Below, one piece after another: positions 27,451-35,639 of a stretch of DNA of 56,198 nucleotides. The notes beneath the pieces were generated by a model, which was not told the origin of the DNA, ran no database searches, and saw only the letters and a program-made list of their open reading frames with translations. How positions within the stretch are numbered: position 1 is the stretch's first letter; each line of letters opens with the position of its first letter. The DNA comes from Azohydromonas australica DSM 1124 (GTDB lineage Bacteria; Pseudomonadota; Gammaproteobacteria; Burkholderiales; Burkholderiaceae_C), in assembly GCF_000430725.1 (NCBI RefSeq), contig NZ_KE387210.1, forward strand, positions 61,481 to 117,678. The letters run 5' to 3'. The translations under genes and the position numbers were made by a program.

Positions 27451-29077
27451 CGCTGCTGTCTTCACCTATCAGGCTCGCATTGCGCTGGCATCTGAGCAGG
27501 CACGGGCGCTGGACGCCTATGCCAAGTTGCATGGCCGCGCCCAGCGCGCGCTGTTCGCAGCGCAGTGCGCCGAGCGCCCGCTCAACGAATCGAAGCGGGA
27601 GTTCCTTCGCACATTCGGCCTGACCTCGCGTCAGTTCAACGCACTGCGTATCGAGCTCGACGGCAAGGTCGAGGCCATACGCCGGCGCCGGCCCGAGCTC
27701 ATCGAGGAGGCCAAGACGCGCATTGCCAAGGCGCGCCGCCTGGTCCAGAAGCTCTCGCAGACGGCTCCTGGCTCGGACAAGCTGCACCAGAAGCGGCGTC
27801 GCCTGGCCCTGCTGGAGCAGCGCCTGGCGGCCCTGCAGCGCGATGAGGCCCAGGGCAGGGTGCGCCTGTGCTTTGGCAGCCGCAAGCTGTTCAATGCCCA
27901 GTACGACTTGCAGGCCAACGGCTTGGCAGACCACCAGGAGTGGCTCGCCAGGTGGCAAGAGTCGCGCAGTCGCCAGTTCTTTGTCCTGGGCAGCAAGGAC
28001 GAGATTGCCGGCAACCAGACCTGCCAGGCGACGCTGGAGGCTCATGGCAGCCTGTGCCTGAAGCTGCGGCTGCCCGATGCGTTGGCGCTGCACAGCGGTG
28101 CCAAGTTCGTGACGATCCCCGGTGTGCGCTTTGCCTGGGGCCACGCAACAATCGTCTCGGCGCTGCAAGCGAGCCACCGCGTGAATGCGACTACCCAGGC
28201 CGGCAAACCGACGTCCAGGCGCACCGACCACGCCATCAGCTACCGGTTCCTGCGCGACGACAAGGGCTGGCGCGTGTTCGCCAGCGTCGAGGTCGAGGCC
28301 GCGGCCGTGACCACCTCGCCGGCGCTGGGCTGCGTGGGCGTGGACATCAACGTGGACCATCTCGCCGTGGCCGAGGTGGACCGGTTCGGGAACCGGGTGA
28401 ACGCACGGCGCATCGAGTTGCCCACACGCGGCAAGTCCACGGATCAGGCCAAGGCCATCGTCGGCGACGCCGTTGCCAAGGTCGTGGCGCTGGCCAAGGG
28501 CGGCGCCAAGCCCCTGGCCATCGAGCGACTGGACTTTCAACGAAAGAAGGCCGAGCTGGAGTCGGTGGACGCGGCGCGCGCGAGGCTGCTGTCGTCCTTC
28601 GTCTTCTCCAAGGTCCGCGGCGGGCTCAAGGCCGCTGGCTTGCGCGCTGGTGTCCAAGTCATCGAGGTCAACCCGGCCTACACCTCGGTCATCGGCGCGG
28701 TGAACCACGCGCAGCGCCGGGGCATTTCAATACATCAGGGCGCGGCCTGTGCCGTTGCCCGCAGAGGATTGGGACTGCGCGAGTCCCCCGCCGTGCGCTT
28801 TGGCCTAGTGCCCGTGCGCAGTGGCGGCCACGTCACCTTCGCCGTACCCGTGAGGAATCGTGCGAAGCACGTGTGGTCGCAATGGTCGAGGATCCGCGCA
28901 GGACTCAAAGTGGCGCTCGCAGCGCACTGGCGGTCGGGGCAGCCCAGGGGCCACCCCGCACCTTTGTCCCCGGCAACGCGGACATTGGGTGCCACCTGCC
29001 TTTCCACGGCGCGATCCCGTGGCGCGAATCGCTCCCAGCACTGTTCGGGGAGCGTCTTGGACGATGTTCCGTTCTAG
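27443..29077 (+). CDS. tnpB: TnpB-like protein of IS607 element (RNA-guided nuclease family, atypical)
   Basis: 544 residues. The first half is basic and coiled (RRRRPELIEEAKTRIAKARR...). The RuvC-like half carries Asp301 (CVGVDINVDHLAVAEVD) and Glu361 (LAIERLDFQRKKAE). The third motif region reads VNPAYTSVIGAVNHAQRRG then SIHQGAACAVARRGLG, where I see neither the usual third Asp nor any CxxC zinc-ribbon pairs. This matches a divergent branch of OrfB/TnpB proteins rather than the best-studied TnpBs. TnpB nucleases use RNA from the element's 3' end to cut the donor-joint sequence and favour element retention; activity of this variant is uncertain. The tail past about residue 495 is low-complexity, as expected if it overlaps an RNA scaffold. 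Confidence 0.85.
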   Translation: MADAAVFTYQARIALASEQARALDAYAKLHGRAQRALFAAQCAERPLNESKREFLRTFGLTSRQFNALRIELDGKVEAIRRRRPELIEEAKTRIAKARRLVQKLSQTAPGSDKLHQKRRRLALLEQRLAALQRDEAQGRVRLCFGSRKLFNAQYDLQANGLADHQEWLARWQESRSRQFFVLGSKDEIAGNQTCQATLEAHGSLCLKLRLPDALALHSGAKFVTIPGVRFAWGHATIVSALQASHRVNATTQAGKPTSRRTDHAISYRFLRDDKGWRVFASVEVEAAAVTTSPALGCVGVDINVDHLAVAEVDRFGNRVNARRIELPTRGKSTDQAKAIVGDAVAKVVALAKGGAKPLAIERLDFQRKKAELESVDAARARLLSSFVFSKVRGGLKAAGLRAGVQVIEVNPAYTSVIGAVNHAQRRGISIHQGAACAVARRGLGLRESPAVRFGLVPVRSGGHVTFAVPVRNRAKHVWSQWSRIRAGLKVALAAHWRSGQPRGHPAPLSPATRTLGATCLSTARSRGANRSQHCSGSVLDDVPF

Positions 29078-29100
29078 CGGAATATTTGTCCACGTTTTCA
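29030..29100 (+). ncRNA. Candidate omega RNA 3' end of the IS607 element
   Basis: Two stems lie at the tnpB end: CGCTCCC/GGGAGCG (29030-29036/29048-29054, 11-nt loop) and TTCCG/CGGAA (29067-29071/29078-29082), whose loop holds the tnpB stop codon. The element ends 18 bases later. In known TnpB systems the guide is the flank just beyond the right end, here the chemoreceptor sequence from 29101. Placement is by analogy; the 5' end is not defined. Confidence 0.4.
29083..29091 (-). repeat. IS607 right-end recombinase-site motif
   Basis: TATTTGTCC is the exact reverse complement of the left-end GGACAAATA (26857-26865) and ends 9 bases before the right junction. Confidence 0.6.
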
Positions 29101-29355
29101 GGAACGGCTTGAAGAAGCGCTGCACCAGCTCGCGCTGCGAGGCGTCGAAGGCCTCGACCACGTCCACCAGCGCCTGCGCCTTGTCGCCGGCCAGGGTGAA
29201 GTTCTGCTCGCGCGCGCGCTCGGTCACGAGCAAGGTAGTGAGCACGCAGATGCCCAGCAGCAGCAGGGCCACGCCGGCGTTGCCCAGCAGCGAGATGCGG
29301 CGCGCCAGCGAGGCAGGGCCCGCCAAGGGGGCGGGGAGACGGAAGTCGTTTTCAT
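29101..29355 (-). pseudogene. mcp4 5' part (N-terminus of split chemoreceptor)
   Basis: Encodes the N-terminal membrane helix (ISLLGNAGVALLLLGICVLTTLLV) and the start of the periplasmic Cache region, up to QRFFKPF at the insertion point. The only sensible start, ATG 29355, is out of frame by one base: the DNA reads ATGAAAACGAC, and a fifth A would give Met-Lys-Asn-Asp-Phe-Arg-Leu in frame with the rest. So either a second mutation, a sequencing error in the A-run, or use of a rare TTG/GTG start further out. The gap 29356-29607 upstream is otherwise non-coding. Confidence 0.8.
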
Positions 29356-29497
29356 GACGGCAGCCCGATGCACGAAGCGGGCCCAATGCTTCGTGAATTA
29401 AGCACGTTTCGGTGAGGGGAAAAGGCCTGTTTTGGTGCTTTCCCACCCAGGACTGCCGTGGCCTGGCGCGGCGCCGCCGTGGGCCGGCGGCACGGAA

Positions 29498-29518
29498 GCG
29501 CGGCCGGGACGGCCGCGC
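29498..29518. terminator. Strong GC hairpin between mcp3 and mcp4
   Basis: GCGCGGCCG/CGGCCGCGC with a 3-nt loop, about 90 bases past the mcp3 stop in the minus direction. No T-run follows; probably attenuates transcription into mcp4. The remainder of 29356-29607 has no gene. Confidence 0.45.
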
Positions 29519-29607
29519 GTTGCCAGGCAGCAGGACCCACGCTGCGCGGGTCGGCTGGATTCGGGAAAACCCTAATTATCCAGGCTGCGCAGCAAGTTCC
29601 TTGCGAT

Positions 29608-31233
29608 TCAGGTCAACACCGCGTTCTTGAAGAAGCCCTGGGACGCCGGCGTGGCGGCCGGCCAGGACGAGGGCGGCGCGGGCAGTGCCGCGGTGCCGTC
29701 GCCCAGGTGGAATCGGCTCACCAGCGTGCCCAGCCGCCCGGCTTGGTCGCGCAGGCTGTGTGCGGCGGCGGTGCTCTGCTCCACCAGCGCGGCGTTCTGC
29801 TGCGTCATGTGGTCGAGCTCGCGCACGGCGGTGTTGACCTGCGACACCGAGGTGCTCTGCTCGGCGCTGGAGGCGCTGATCTCGGCGATCACGTCCGTCA
29901 CGCGGCGCACGCCCTGCACGATCTCGTCCATGGTGCGCCCGGCGGTCTGCACCAGGTGTGAGCCGCTCTCCACCTGCTGCACGTTCTGCTGGATCAGCGC
30001 CTTGATCTCGCGCGCGGCCTCGGCGCTGCGCCGCGCCAGGCTGCGCACCTCGCCGGCCACCACCGCGAAGCCGCGGCCGGCCTCGCCGGCGCGGGCGGCT
30101 TCCACCGCGGCGTTCAGCGCCAGGATGTTGGTCTGGAACGCGATGCCGTCGATGGTGCCGATGATGTCCTCGATGCGGCGGCTGGCGCCCTGGATGCCGT
30201 CCATGGTGCTGACCACCTGGCTCACCACCTCGCCGCCGCGCTGCGCCACCTCGGAGGCGGAGCCCGCGAGCTGGTTGGCCGTGGCTGCAGACTCCGCGCC
30301 GGCGCGCATGGCGTCGGCCATGTGCTGCAGGCTGGCCGCGGTCTGCTGCAGGTTGGCCGCGGCCTGCTCGGTGCGGCCGGAGAGGTCGCTGCTGCCCTGG
30401 GCGATCTCGCTGGAGGCCGTGGCCACGCTGTCGGCGCTCTGGCGCATCTCGCGCGCCAGCATGTGCAGCGACGCGGTCATGGCATCCAGCGCCCGCTGCA
30501 GCTGGCCGATCTCGTCGCCGCGCCCGTCGTGCGCGCGCACCGACAGGTCGCCCTCGCCGATGCGCGTGGCCGCGTCGGCCAGCGCCCGCAGCGGCCGGCA
30601 CAGCGAGCGCACCATCAGCGCGCTGCCCACGACCATCACCAGCAGCACCGCCCCCGTCAACGCGGCACCGGTCCAGGCCAGCGCGCCGCGGGCCGCGTCG
30701 GCGGCCTCGCTCTGCGCCTGCGAGCGCCGGTGCTGCAGCTCCACGAAGGCGCGCTGCGTCTGCAGGTAGTCCGCCACCGCCGGCCGCACGACGGACTGCA
30801 TCTGCTCCATCGCCTCCTCGGCCCGGCCGTCCTTCTTGAGTGCGCCGGCCTGGTCGCGGGCCTCGATGTAGCGCTTGCGCGCCTGCGCCACGGTCGCCAG
30901 CGCGGCCTTCTCGTCATCGGCGCCGGACAGCGTCTCCAGCTGCAGCTGCAGCTCGCCGATGCGCTGCGTGGTCTCCTTGATCTCCGGGCGCAGCAGCGAG
31001 CCGATCGCCGCGTCGCCGGCCAGCGTGGCCACCACGCGCGCGGCGTTGGCCTGCGTCAGGCCGCTCCACTGCAGCGCGATCTCCAGCTTGCGCTGCTGCG
31101 CTTGGCCGTCCTCGATCTGTTGGGCCTGCAGCTGCGCGTTGCGCCAAGCGTTGAATCCGGTGAGCAGTGCCAGCAGCGCGGCGATCGCCAGCGCGGGCAG
31201 CATCAGCTTGACGCGGATGCTCATGTTTCTCAT
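29608..31233 (-). CDS. Methyl-accepting chemotaxis protein mcp3
   Basis: 541 residues. First membrane helix about 7-27 (VKLMLPALAIAALLALLTGF), a periplasmic four-helix-bundle-like region (about 28-185), second helix about 188-208 (TGAALTGAVLLVMVVGSALMV), HAMP, then the cytoplasmic hairpin with the invariant tip around GIAFQTNILALNAAVEAARAGEAG. It senses an unknown ligand and controls CheA through CheW. ATG 31233 has GGAGGA seven bases upstream. It ends GFFKNAVLT with no CheR-tether pentapeptide. Its signalling domain is almost identical to that of mcp1. It lies last but one in the minus-strand chemotaxis block, separated from cheW by 152 bases. Confidence 0.95.
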   Translation of the reverse strand: MRNMSIRVKLMLPALAIAALLALLTGFNAWRNAQLQAQQIEDGQAQQRKLEIALQWSGLTQANAARVVATLAGDAAIGSLLRPEIKETTQRIGELQLQLETLSGADDEKAALATVAQARKRYIEARDQAGALKKDGRAEEAMEQMQSVVRPAVADYLQTQRAFVELQHRRSQAQSEAADAARGALAWTGAALTGAVLLVMVVGSALMVRSLCRPLRALADAATRIGEGDLSVRAHDGRGDEIGQLQRALDAMTASLHMLAREMRQSADSVATASSEIAQGSSDLSGRTEQAAANLQQTAASLQHMADAMRAGAESAATANQLAGSASEVAQRGGEVVSQVVSTMDGIQGASRRIEDIIGTIDGIAFQTNILALNAAVEAARAGEAGRGFAVVAGEVRSLARRSAEAAREIKALIQQNVQQVESGSHLVQTAGRTMDEIVQGVRRVTDVIAEISASSAEQSTSVSQVNTAVRELDHMTQQNAALVEQSTAAAHSLRDQAGRLGTLVSRFHLGDGTAALPAPPSSWPAATPASQGFFKNAVLT

Positions 31234-31348
31234 GCGTTTCCTCCAGACACAGTGCTGTCATGGGAACACCGCAAGAGGGCCCGCATTCATGGGGGATGCC
31301 CTAAGAGAGGGCTTGTCTGGGGCACAAGTGTGTGGTTGTGCCTGTTTA

Positions 31349-31377
31349 CGCCACCGTGCGCGCCGCGCGCGGTGGCG
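31349..31377. terminator. Inverted repeat after cheW
   Basis: CGCCACCG (31349-31356) pairs with CGGTGGCG (31370-31377) around an alternating GC loop that can extend the stem. It lies 9 bases past the cheW stop on the minus strand. No T-run follows, so at most a partial terminator between cheW and mcp3. Confidence 0.45.
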
Positions 31378-31385
31378 CGGGCCGG

Positions 31386-31925
31386 TCAGCGCGCGACGCT
31401 GTCGATGAGGCCCATATCGGAGCTGCTCATCAGCGCCTCGATGTCCATGAGGATGAGCATGCGCTCGCCCACGCCGCCGATGCCGGTGATGAAGCTCGCG
31501 TCCACGGTGGCGTTCATCTCCGGCGCCGGGCGGATCTGCTCGCGGGTGAGCTGCAGCACGTCCGACACCGAGTCCACCACCGCGCCCACGATGCGCCCGC
31601 GCACGTTGAGCACGATCACCACCGTGAAGCTGTTGTACTCGGCGGTGTCGCAGCCCAGCTTCAGGCGCAGGTCCACCACCGGCACGATCACGCCGCGCAG
31701 GTTGACCACGCCCTTCATGAAGGCCGGCGCGTTGGCGATGCGCGTGGGCTGCTCGTAGGAGCGGATCTCCTGCACGCGCAGGATGTCGATGCCGTACTCC
31801 TCCTGGCCGAGGCGGAAGGTGAGGAATTCGCCGCCGCGCGGCTCGGCCGCGACAAGGCCCTTCGGGCCGGCGACCGTGAGGGCGGTACCGGTGCTCGTGG
31901 GAGCGGCGTTGTTGACTAGTTCCAT
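31386..31925 (-). CDS. cheW: Chemotaxis coupling protein CheW
   Basis: 179 residues. A disordered, Ala/Thr-rich N-terminus of about 35 residues precedes the CheW fold: EFLTFRLGQEEYGIDILRVQEI, then FMKGVVNLRGVIVPVVDLRLKLG, the classical CheW signature. It bridges chemoreceptors to the CheA kinase. ATG 31925 is preceded by AGGAG six bases upstream. It is placed between two receptor genes in the same direction, downstream of cheY and cheA, so it is probably co-transcribed from the sigma-28 promoter at 38347. Confidence 0.96.
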   Translation of the reverse strand: MELVNNAAPTSTGTALTVAGPKGLVAAEPRGGEFLTFRLGQEEYGIDILRVQEIRSYEQPTRIANAPAFMKGVVNLRGVIVPVVDLRLKLGCDTAEYNSFTVVIVLNVRGRIVGAVVDSVSDVLQLTREQIRPAPEMNATVDASFITGIGGVGERMLILMDIEALMSSSDMGLIDSVAR

Positions 31926-32016
31926 GCGTGACTCCTGCACGTGACGCGGCGCGTGCCGCCGATGACTGCGAAGGGCTCCCGGGCGGCGCGGCGCCGGCCG
32001 CGGGAGGGAAGGGGGT

Positions 32017-33756
32017 TCAGAACTGTTCCCATTCGTCCTGGTCCTGCGCCGCCGCAGCGGACGGTGCGGGCCGGGCCGCGGGAGCGGCGGGGGACGGGGC
32101 AGGGCGCGTCGCGGCAGCGCGGGCCACGGGACGCGGTGCCGCCGCCGGTGCCTGCGTGCGCACCGCCGGGGACTGCATGCCGCCCGTTGCCGGCGCATCC
32201 ACCGCCAGGCCGGCTTCGACCCGGAACACGTGGGCCGCATCCTCCAGCCGCTGCGCCTGCTCGCTCAGGTGCTGCGCCGCCGCTGCAGTCTCCTCCACCA
32301 GCGCGGCATTTTGCTGCGTGTGGTGGTCGAGCTGGCTCAGCGCCTCGCTCACCTGTGCAATACCACCGGCCTGCTCGTGCAGCGAGCTGCCCATGTCGCC
32401 GATGAGCTGCGCCACGCGGCGCACCTGCGACACGATGTCGTCCATGGTGCCGCCGGCCTCGCCCACCAGGCGGCTGCCGGCCTCGACCTTCTCGACGCTG
32501 CCGCCGATGAGGTCCTTGATCTCGCGCGCCGCCGCCGCCGAGCGCTGCGCCAGGGCGCGCACCTCGCCGGCCACCACCGCGAAGCCGCGGCCGGCCTCGC
32601 CGGCGCGGGCGGCTTCCACCGCCGCGTTGAGCGCCAGGATGTTGGTCTGGAAGGCGATGCCGTCGATGGTCCCGGTGATCTCGGCGATGCGCCGCGAGCC
32701 GGTCTGGATCTCGTCCATGGTCGCCACCACGCGGCTGACCACCTCGCCGCCGCGCTGCGCGGCGTTCACCGCGCCCGAGGCCAGCGTGTGCGCGCTGGCC
32801 GCGGACTCGGCGCTGGCCTGCACGCCGCCGGCGAGCTGGTGCATGTGCGCGGCGCTTTGCTGCAGCTGCCCGGCGGTCTCCTCGGTGCGGTGCGCCAGGT
32901 CGGCGTTGCCGCCGGCGATCTGCGAGCAGGCGCCGCCGATGCCGTCGCTGCCGCTGCGCACCTGCGCCACCATGCGGCCCAGCTGCCCGCGCATGGCTTC
33001 GAGCGACTGCAGCAGGCGGCCGATCTCGTCGCCGCGCCCGGCTTGCACCGGCCGCGCCAGGTCGCCGCTGGCCATGGCCTGCAGCGTCTCCTGCGCGCCG
33101 CGCAGCCGCCGCTGCAACTGGCTGGCCATGCGCTGCACGAACAGCAGCACCAGCGCGCCCACGGCCACCGCGGTGGCCAGGCTCACGGTGGCGAAGCGGA
33201 TCGCCGCGGCGCGCACCTCGTCCACGTACACGCCCGAGCCGACCACCCAGCCCCAGGGCGCGAAGCCGGCGACGTAGGAGCGCTTGGGGCTGGATTCCTG
33301 TGCGCCGGGCTTGGGCCACTGGTAGTCCACGTAGCCGCTGCCGTCGCGCTTGACGGTGTCCACCATCTCGGCGAAGAACAGCTTGCCGGCGGCGTCCTTC
33401 AGCTGCGACAGGTCCTTGTTTTCAAGCTCGGGCTTGATCGGGTGGGCCACCATGCGCAGGCCCGTGTCGTTGATCCAGACGTATTCCTTGCCGTCGTAGC
33501 GGATGGCGCGGATCTCGCCGATGGCCTTCTCCTGCGCCTGCGCGCGCGTGAGCTGGCCGCCGGCCTCCTGCGCCTGCCAGCGCTGGGCGATGGCCAGCGA
33601 CTGCTGCACCACCGCGCGCGTGGCGCCCAGGCGCATCTCCAGCGCCGACTCGTGGAAGGACAGGCCGGTGTAGCCCGCCAGCGCCAGCAGCGCCAGCGTC
33701 ACGGCCAGCGCCATCAGGCGCAGCCGCGAGGCAATGGAAAGAGCGGAATTCGTCAT
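32017..33756 (-). CDS. Methyl-accepting chemotaxis protein mcp2 (single Cache domain)
   Basis: 579 residues. First membrane helix about 10-32, then a periplasmic sCache_2-type domain (KEYVWINDTGLRMVAHP; GSGYVDYQWPKPG; FAPWGWVVGSGVYVDEV), second helix about 185-208, HAMP, and the signalling hairpin with IDGIAFQTNILALNAAVEAA. A long Ala/Pro linker leads to the C-terminal EWEQF, matching the xWxxF pentapeptide that tethers CheR/CheB. ATG 33756 is favoured over an in-frame GTG two codons upstream. sCache receptors often bind small carboxylates; the ligand here is unknown. Confidence 0.95.
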   Translation of the reverse strand: MTNSALSIASRLRLMALAVTLALLALAGYTGLSFHESALEMRLGATRAVVQQSLAIAQRWQAQEAGGQLTRAQAQEKAIGEIRAIRYDGKEYVWINDTGLRMVAHPIKPELENKDLSQLKDAAGKLFFAEMVDTVKRDGSGYVDYQWPKPGAQESSPKRSYVAGFAPWGWVVGSGVYVDEVRAAAIRFATVSLATAVAVGALVLLFVQRMASQLQRRLRGAQETLQAMASGDLARPVQAGRGDEIGRLLQSLEAMRGQLGRMVAQVRSGSDGIGGACSQIAGGNADLAHRTEETAGQLQQSAAHMHQLAGGVQASAESAASAHTLASGAVNAAQRGGEVVSRVVATMDEIQTGSRRIAEITGTIDGIAFQTNILALNAAVEAARAGEAGRGFAVVAGEVRALAQRSAAAAREIKDLIGGSVEKVEAGSRLVGEAGGTMDDIVSQVRRVAQLIGDMGSSLHEQAGGIAQVSEALSQLDHHTQQNAALVEETAAAAQHLSEQAQRLEDAAHVFRVEAGLAVDAPATGGMQSPAVRTQAPAAAPRPVARAAATRPAPSPAAPAARPAPSAAAAQDQDEWEQF

Positions 33757-33818
33757 GGGCACGGCTTCAGGAAAGGGAAAGTCCGCTCACTGGAGAGGAA
33801 AAGAGGAAAAGGGTGGGA

Positions 33819-35591
33819 TCAGAAGCTCTCCCACTCGCCGTCATCGGCCGCCGGCGCCGCCGCCACCCGGGTGGGCGCGGCCGCGGGCGCCGCGGTCGGC
33901 GTGGGAGCGGGACGGCGCACGCGCGCCGGCGCGGGCGGTGCGGCTGAAGCGATCGGTGCGACCGGCGCGATGGGCGCCGCGGGCCGCGCGAAGTCCGGGC
34001 TGCGCAGCGGCGCCAGGCCGGCGTCCTCGTGCGCGCCGGTGTGGAAGCGCGACACCACCTCCGCCAGGCGCACCGCCTGTTCGCTCAGGCTCTGCGCGGC
34101 GGCGGCGCTTTCCTCCACCAGCGCAGCGTTCTGCTGCGTCATGCGGTCGAGCTCGACCACGGCGGTGTTGACCTGGCCGATGCCGCCGCTCTGCTCGGCC
34201 GCGGCGGCGCTGATCTCGCCGATCACGTCCGTCACGCGGCGCACGCCCTGCACGATCTCGTCCATGGTGCGGCCCGCGTCCTGCACCAGCTGCGAGCCGT
34301 TGGCCACCTGCTGCACGCTCTGCTGGATCAGCGCCTTAATCTCGCGCGCGGCCTCGGCGCTGCGCTGCGCCAGGCTGCGCACCTCGCCGGCCACCACCGC
34401 GAAGCCGCGGCCGGCCTCGCCAGCGCGCGCGGCTTCCACCGCGGCGTTCAGGGCCAGGATGTTGGTCTGGAACGCGATGCCGTCGATGGTGCCGATGATG
34501 TCCTCGATGCGGCGGCTGGCGCTCTGGATGCCGTCCATGGTGCTGACCACCTGGCTCACCACCTCGCCGCCACGCTGCGCCACCTCGGAGGCCGAGCCCG
34601 CGAGCTGGTTGGCCGTGGACGCGGCCTCGGCGCTGGCGCGCACGGTGGTGGTGAGCTGCTGCATGCTCGACGCGGTCTGCTGCAGGCTCGACGCCGTCTG
34701 CTCGGTGCGGCTGGAAAGGTCGTTGTTGCCCTGCGCCACTTCCGAGCTCGCCAGCCGCACCGAGGCCGCGCTCTGGCGCACCTCGTTGACCAGCGCCTGC
34801 AGCGCCTGCTGCATCTGCGCCTGCGCGCGCAGCAGCGCCGAAGTCTCGTCGTTGCCCGAGACCTCGATGGGCTGCGACAGGTCGCCGGTGGCGATGCGCT
34901 CGGCCACGGCGCGCGCCTGCGCCAGCGGGGCGCAGATGGAGCTCATGTTGACCAGCGTCAGCGGCACCACCACGACCGCGGCCACGGCCAGCGCCGCGAC
35001 GAACAGCGTGTAGGCCAGGTTCGAGGTGCCGGCCAGCGCGGCCGCGGCGGCCTCCTGCTGCTCCTTCAGGTGTGCCGCGAGCTTGCCGGCCTCGGCCTCG
35101 GTGGCGTGGATGGCGTCCTTGGCCGTGCCCAGCATGCGGTTGGCCACCGTGGCGGTGTCGTAGCCGCTGGCGCCCAGCGTCTTCATCACCGGCGCGGACT
35201 TGGCGGCGTACTCGTCGATCCGGGCCAAGACGGCCGCCGCCGCGGTGGTGCCGGCGTCCGAAGGACCCTGCGCCAGCTGCTGCGCCAGCTGCGAGGCCTG
35301 CTGGATCGCGGCCTTCCACTTCTCGTGGTACTGCGCGACGACTTCAGGCTTCTCGTAGTTGATGACCTGGTCCTTCTCGAAGCGCCGGATGGCGCCGAGC
35401 TGCTCCTGCAGCGCCGCCCCCGTCATGGCCCGCGCGTGCGGGCCCGAGATGAAGTCGCCGCCCACGCGGTGGAGCTTGGTCAGCCCCCACAGCCCTGCGC
35501 CGCACACCAGCGCCAGCAGCACCAGCACCAGCGCGATGGCGCTGATCATCCGGAACCGGATGGAAAAGCTCCGGATCAATGCGTTCATCAT
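33819..35591 (-). CDS. Methyl-accepting chemotaxis protein mcp1
   Basis: 590 residues. First membrane helix about 13-37, a helical periplasmic ligand domain (about 40-185; four-helix-bundle type), second helix about 190-215 (AYTLFVAALAVAAVVVVPLTLV), HAMP, and the conserved signalling tip. A proline/alanine-rich linker ends in EWESF, a CheR-binding pentapeptide. Two adjacent ATG codons (35591, 35588) follow a GAGGG ribosome-binding site; the second has the better spacing. It directly follows cheA and is part of the same operon. Confidence 0.95.
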   Translation of the reverse strand: MMNALIRSFSIRFRMISAIALVLVLLALVCGAGLWGLTKLHRVGGDFISGPHARAMTGAALQEQLGAIRRFEKDQVINYEKPEVVAQYHEKWKAAIQQASQLAQQLAQGPSDAGTTAAAAVLARIDEYAAKSAPVMKTLGASGYDTATVANRMLGTAKDAIHATEAEAGKLAAHLKEQQEAAAAALAGTSNLAYTLFVAALAVAAVVVVPLTLVNMSSICAPLAQARAVAERIATGDLSQPIEVSGNDETSALLRAQAQMQQALQALVNEVRQSAASVRLASSEVAQGNNDLSSRTEQTASSLQQTASSMQQLTTTVRASAEAASTANQLAGSASEVAQRGGEVVSQVVSTMDGIQSASRRIEDIIGTIDGIAFQTNILALNAAVEAARAGEAGRGFAVVAGEVRSLAQRSAEAAREIKALIQQSVQQVANGSQLVQDAGRTMDEIVQGVRRVTDVIGEISAAAAEQSGGIGQVNTAVVELDRMTQQNAALVEESAAAAQSLSEQAVRLAEVVSRFHTGAHEDAGLAPLRSPDFARPAAPIAPVAPIASAAPPAPARVRRPAPTPTAAPAAAPTRVAAAPAADDGEWESF

Positions 35592-35639
35592 TCCCTCTAC
35601 CTCTTGTACTGCCTTGGGAAAGTCTGCAGACGCCGGGGG

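Larger units (their letters stand above)
26827..29100 (+). mobile_element. IS607-family insertion element in mcp4
   Basis: 2,274 bp between two copies of GGAA (26827-26830 and 29101-29104), carrying tnpA (serine recombinase) and tnpB. IS607 elements transpose with a serine recombinase, insert at GG dinucleotides and lack terminal inverted repeats and long target duplications; all three fit here. Removing the element leaves a continuous chemoreceptor frame, so the ends are defined to within the four shared bases. The element's reading direction is opposite to mcp4. Subterminal GGACAAATA motifs are inverted at the two ends, 30 bases from the left junction and 9 from the right. Confidence 0.92.
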
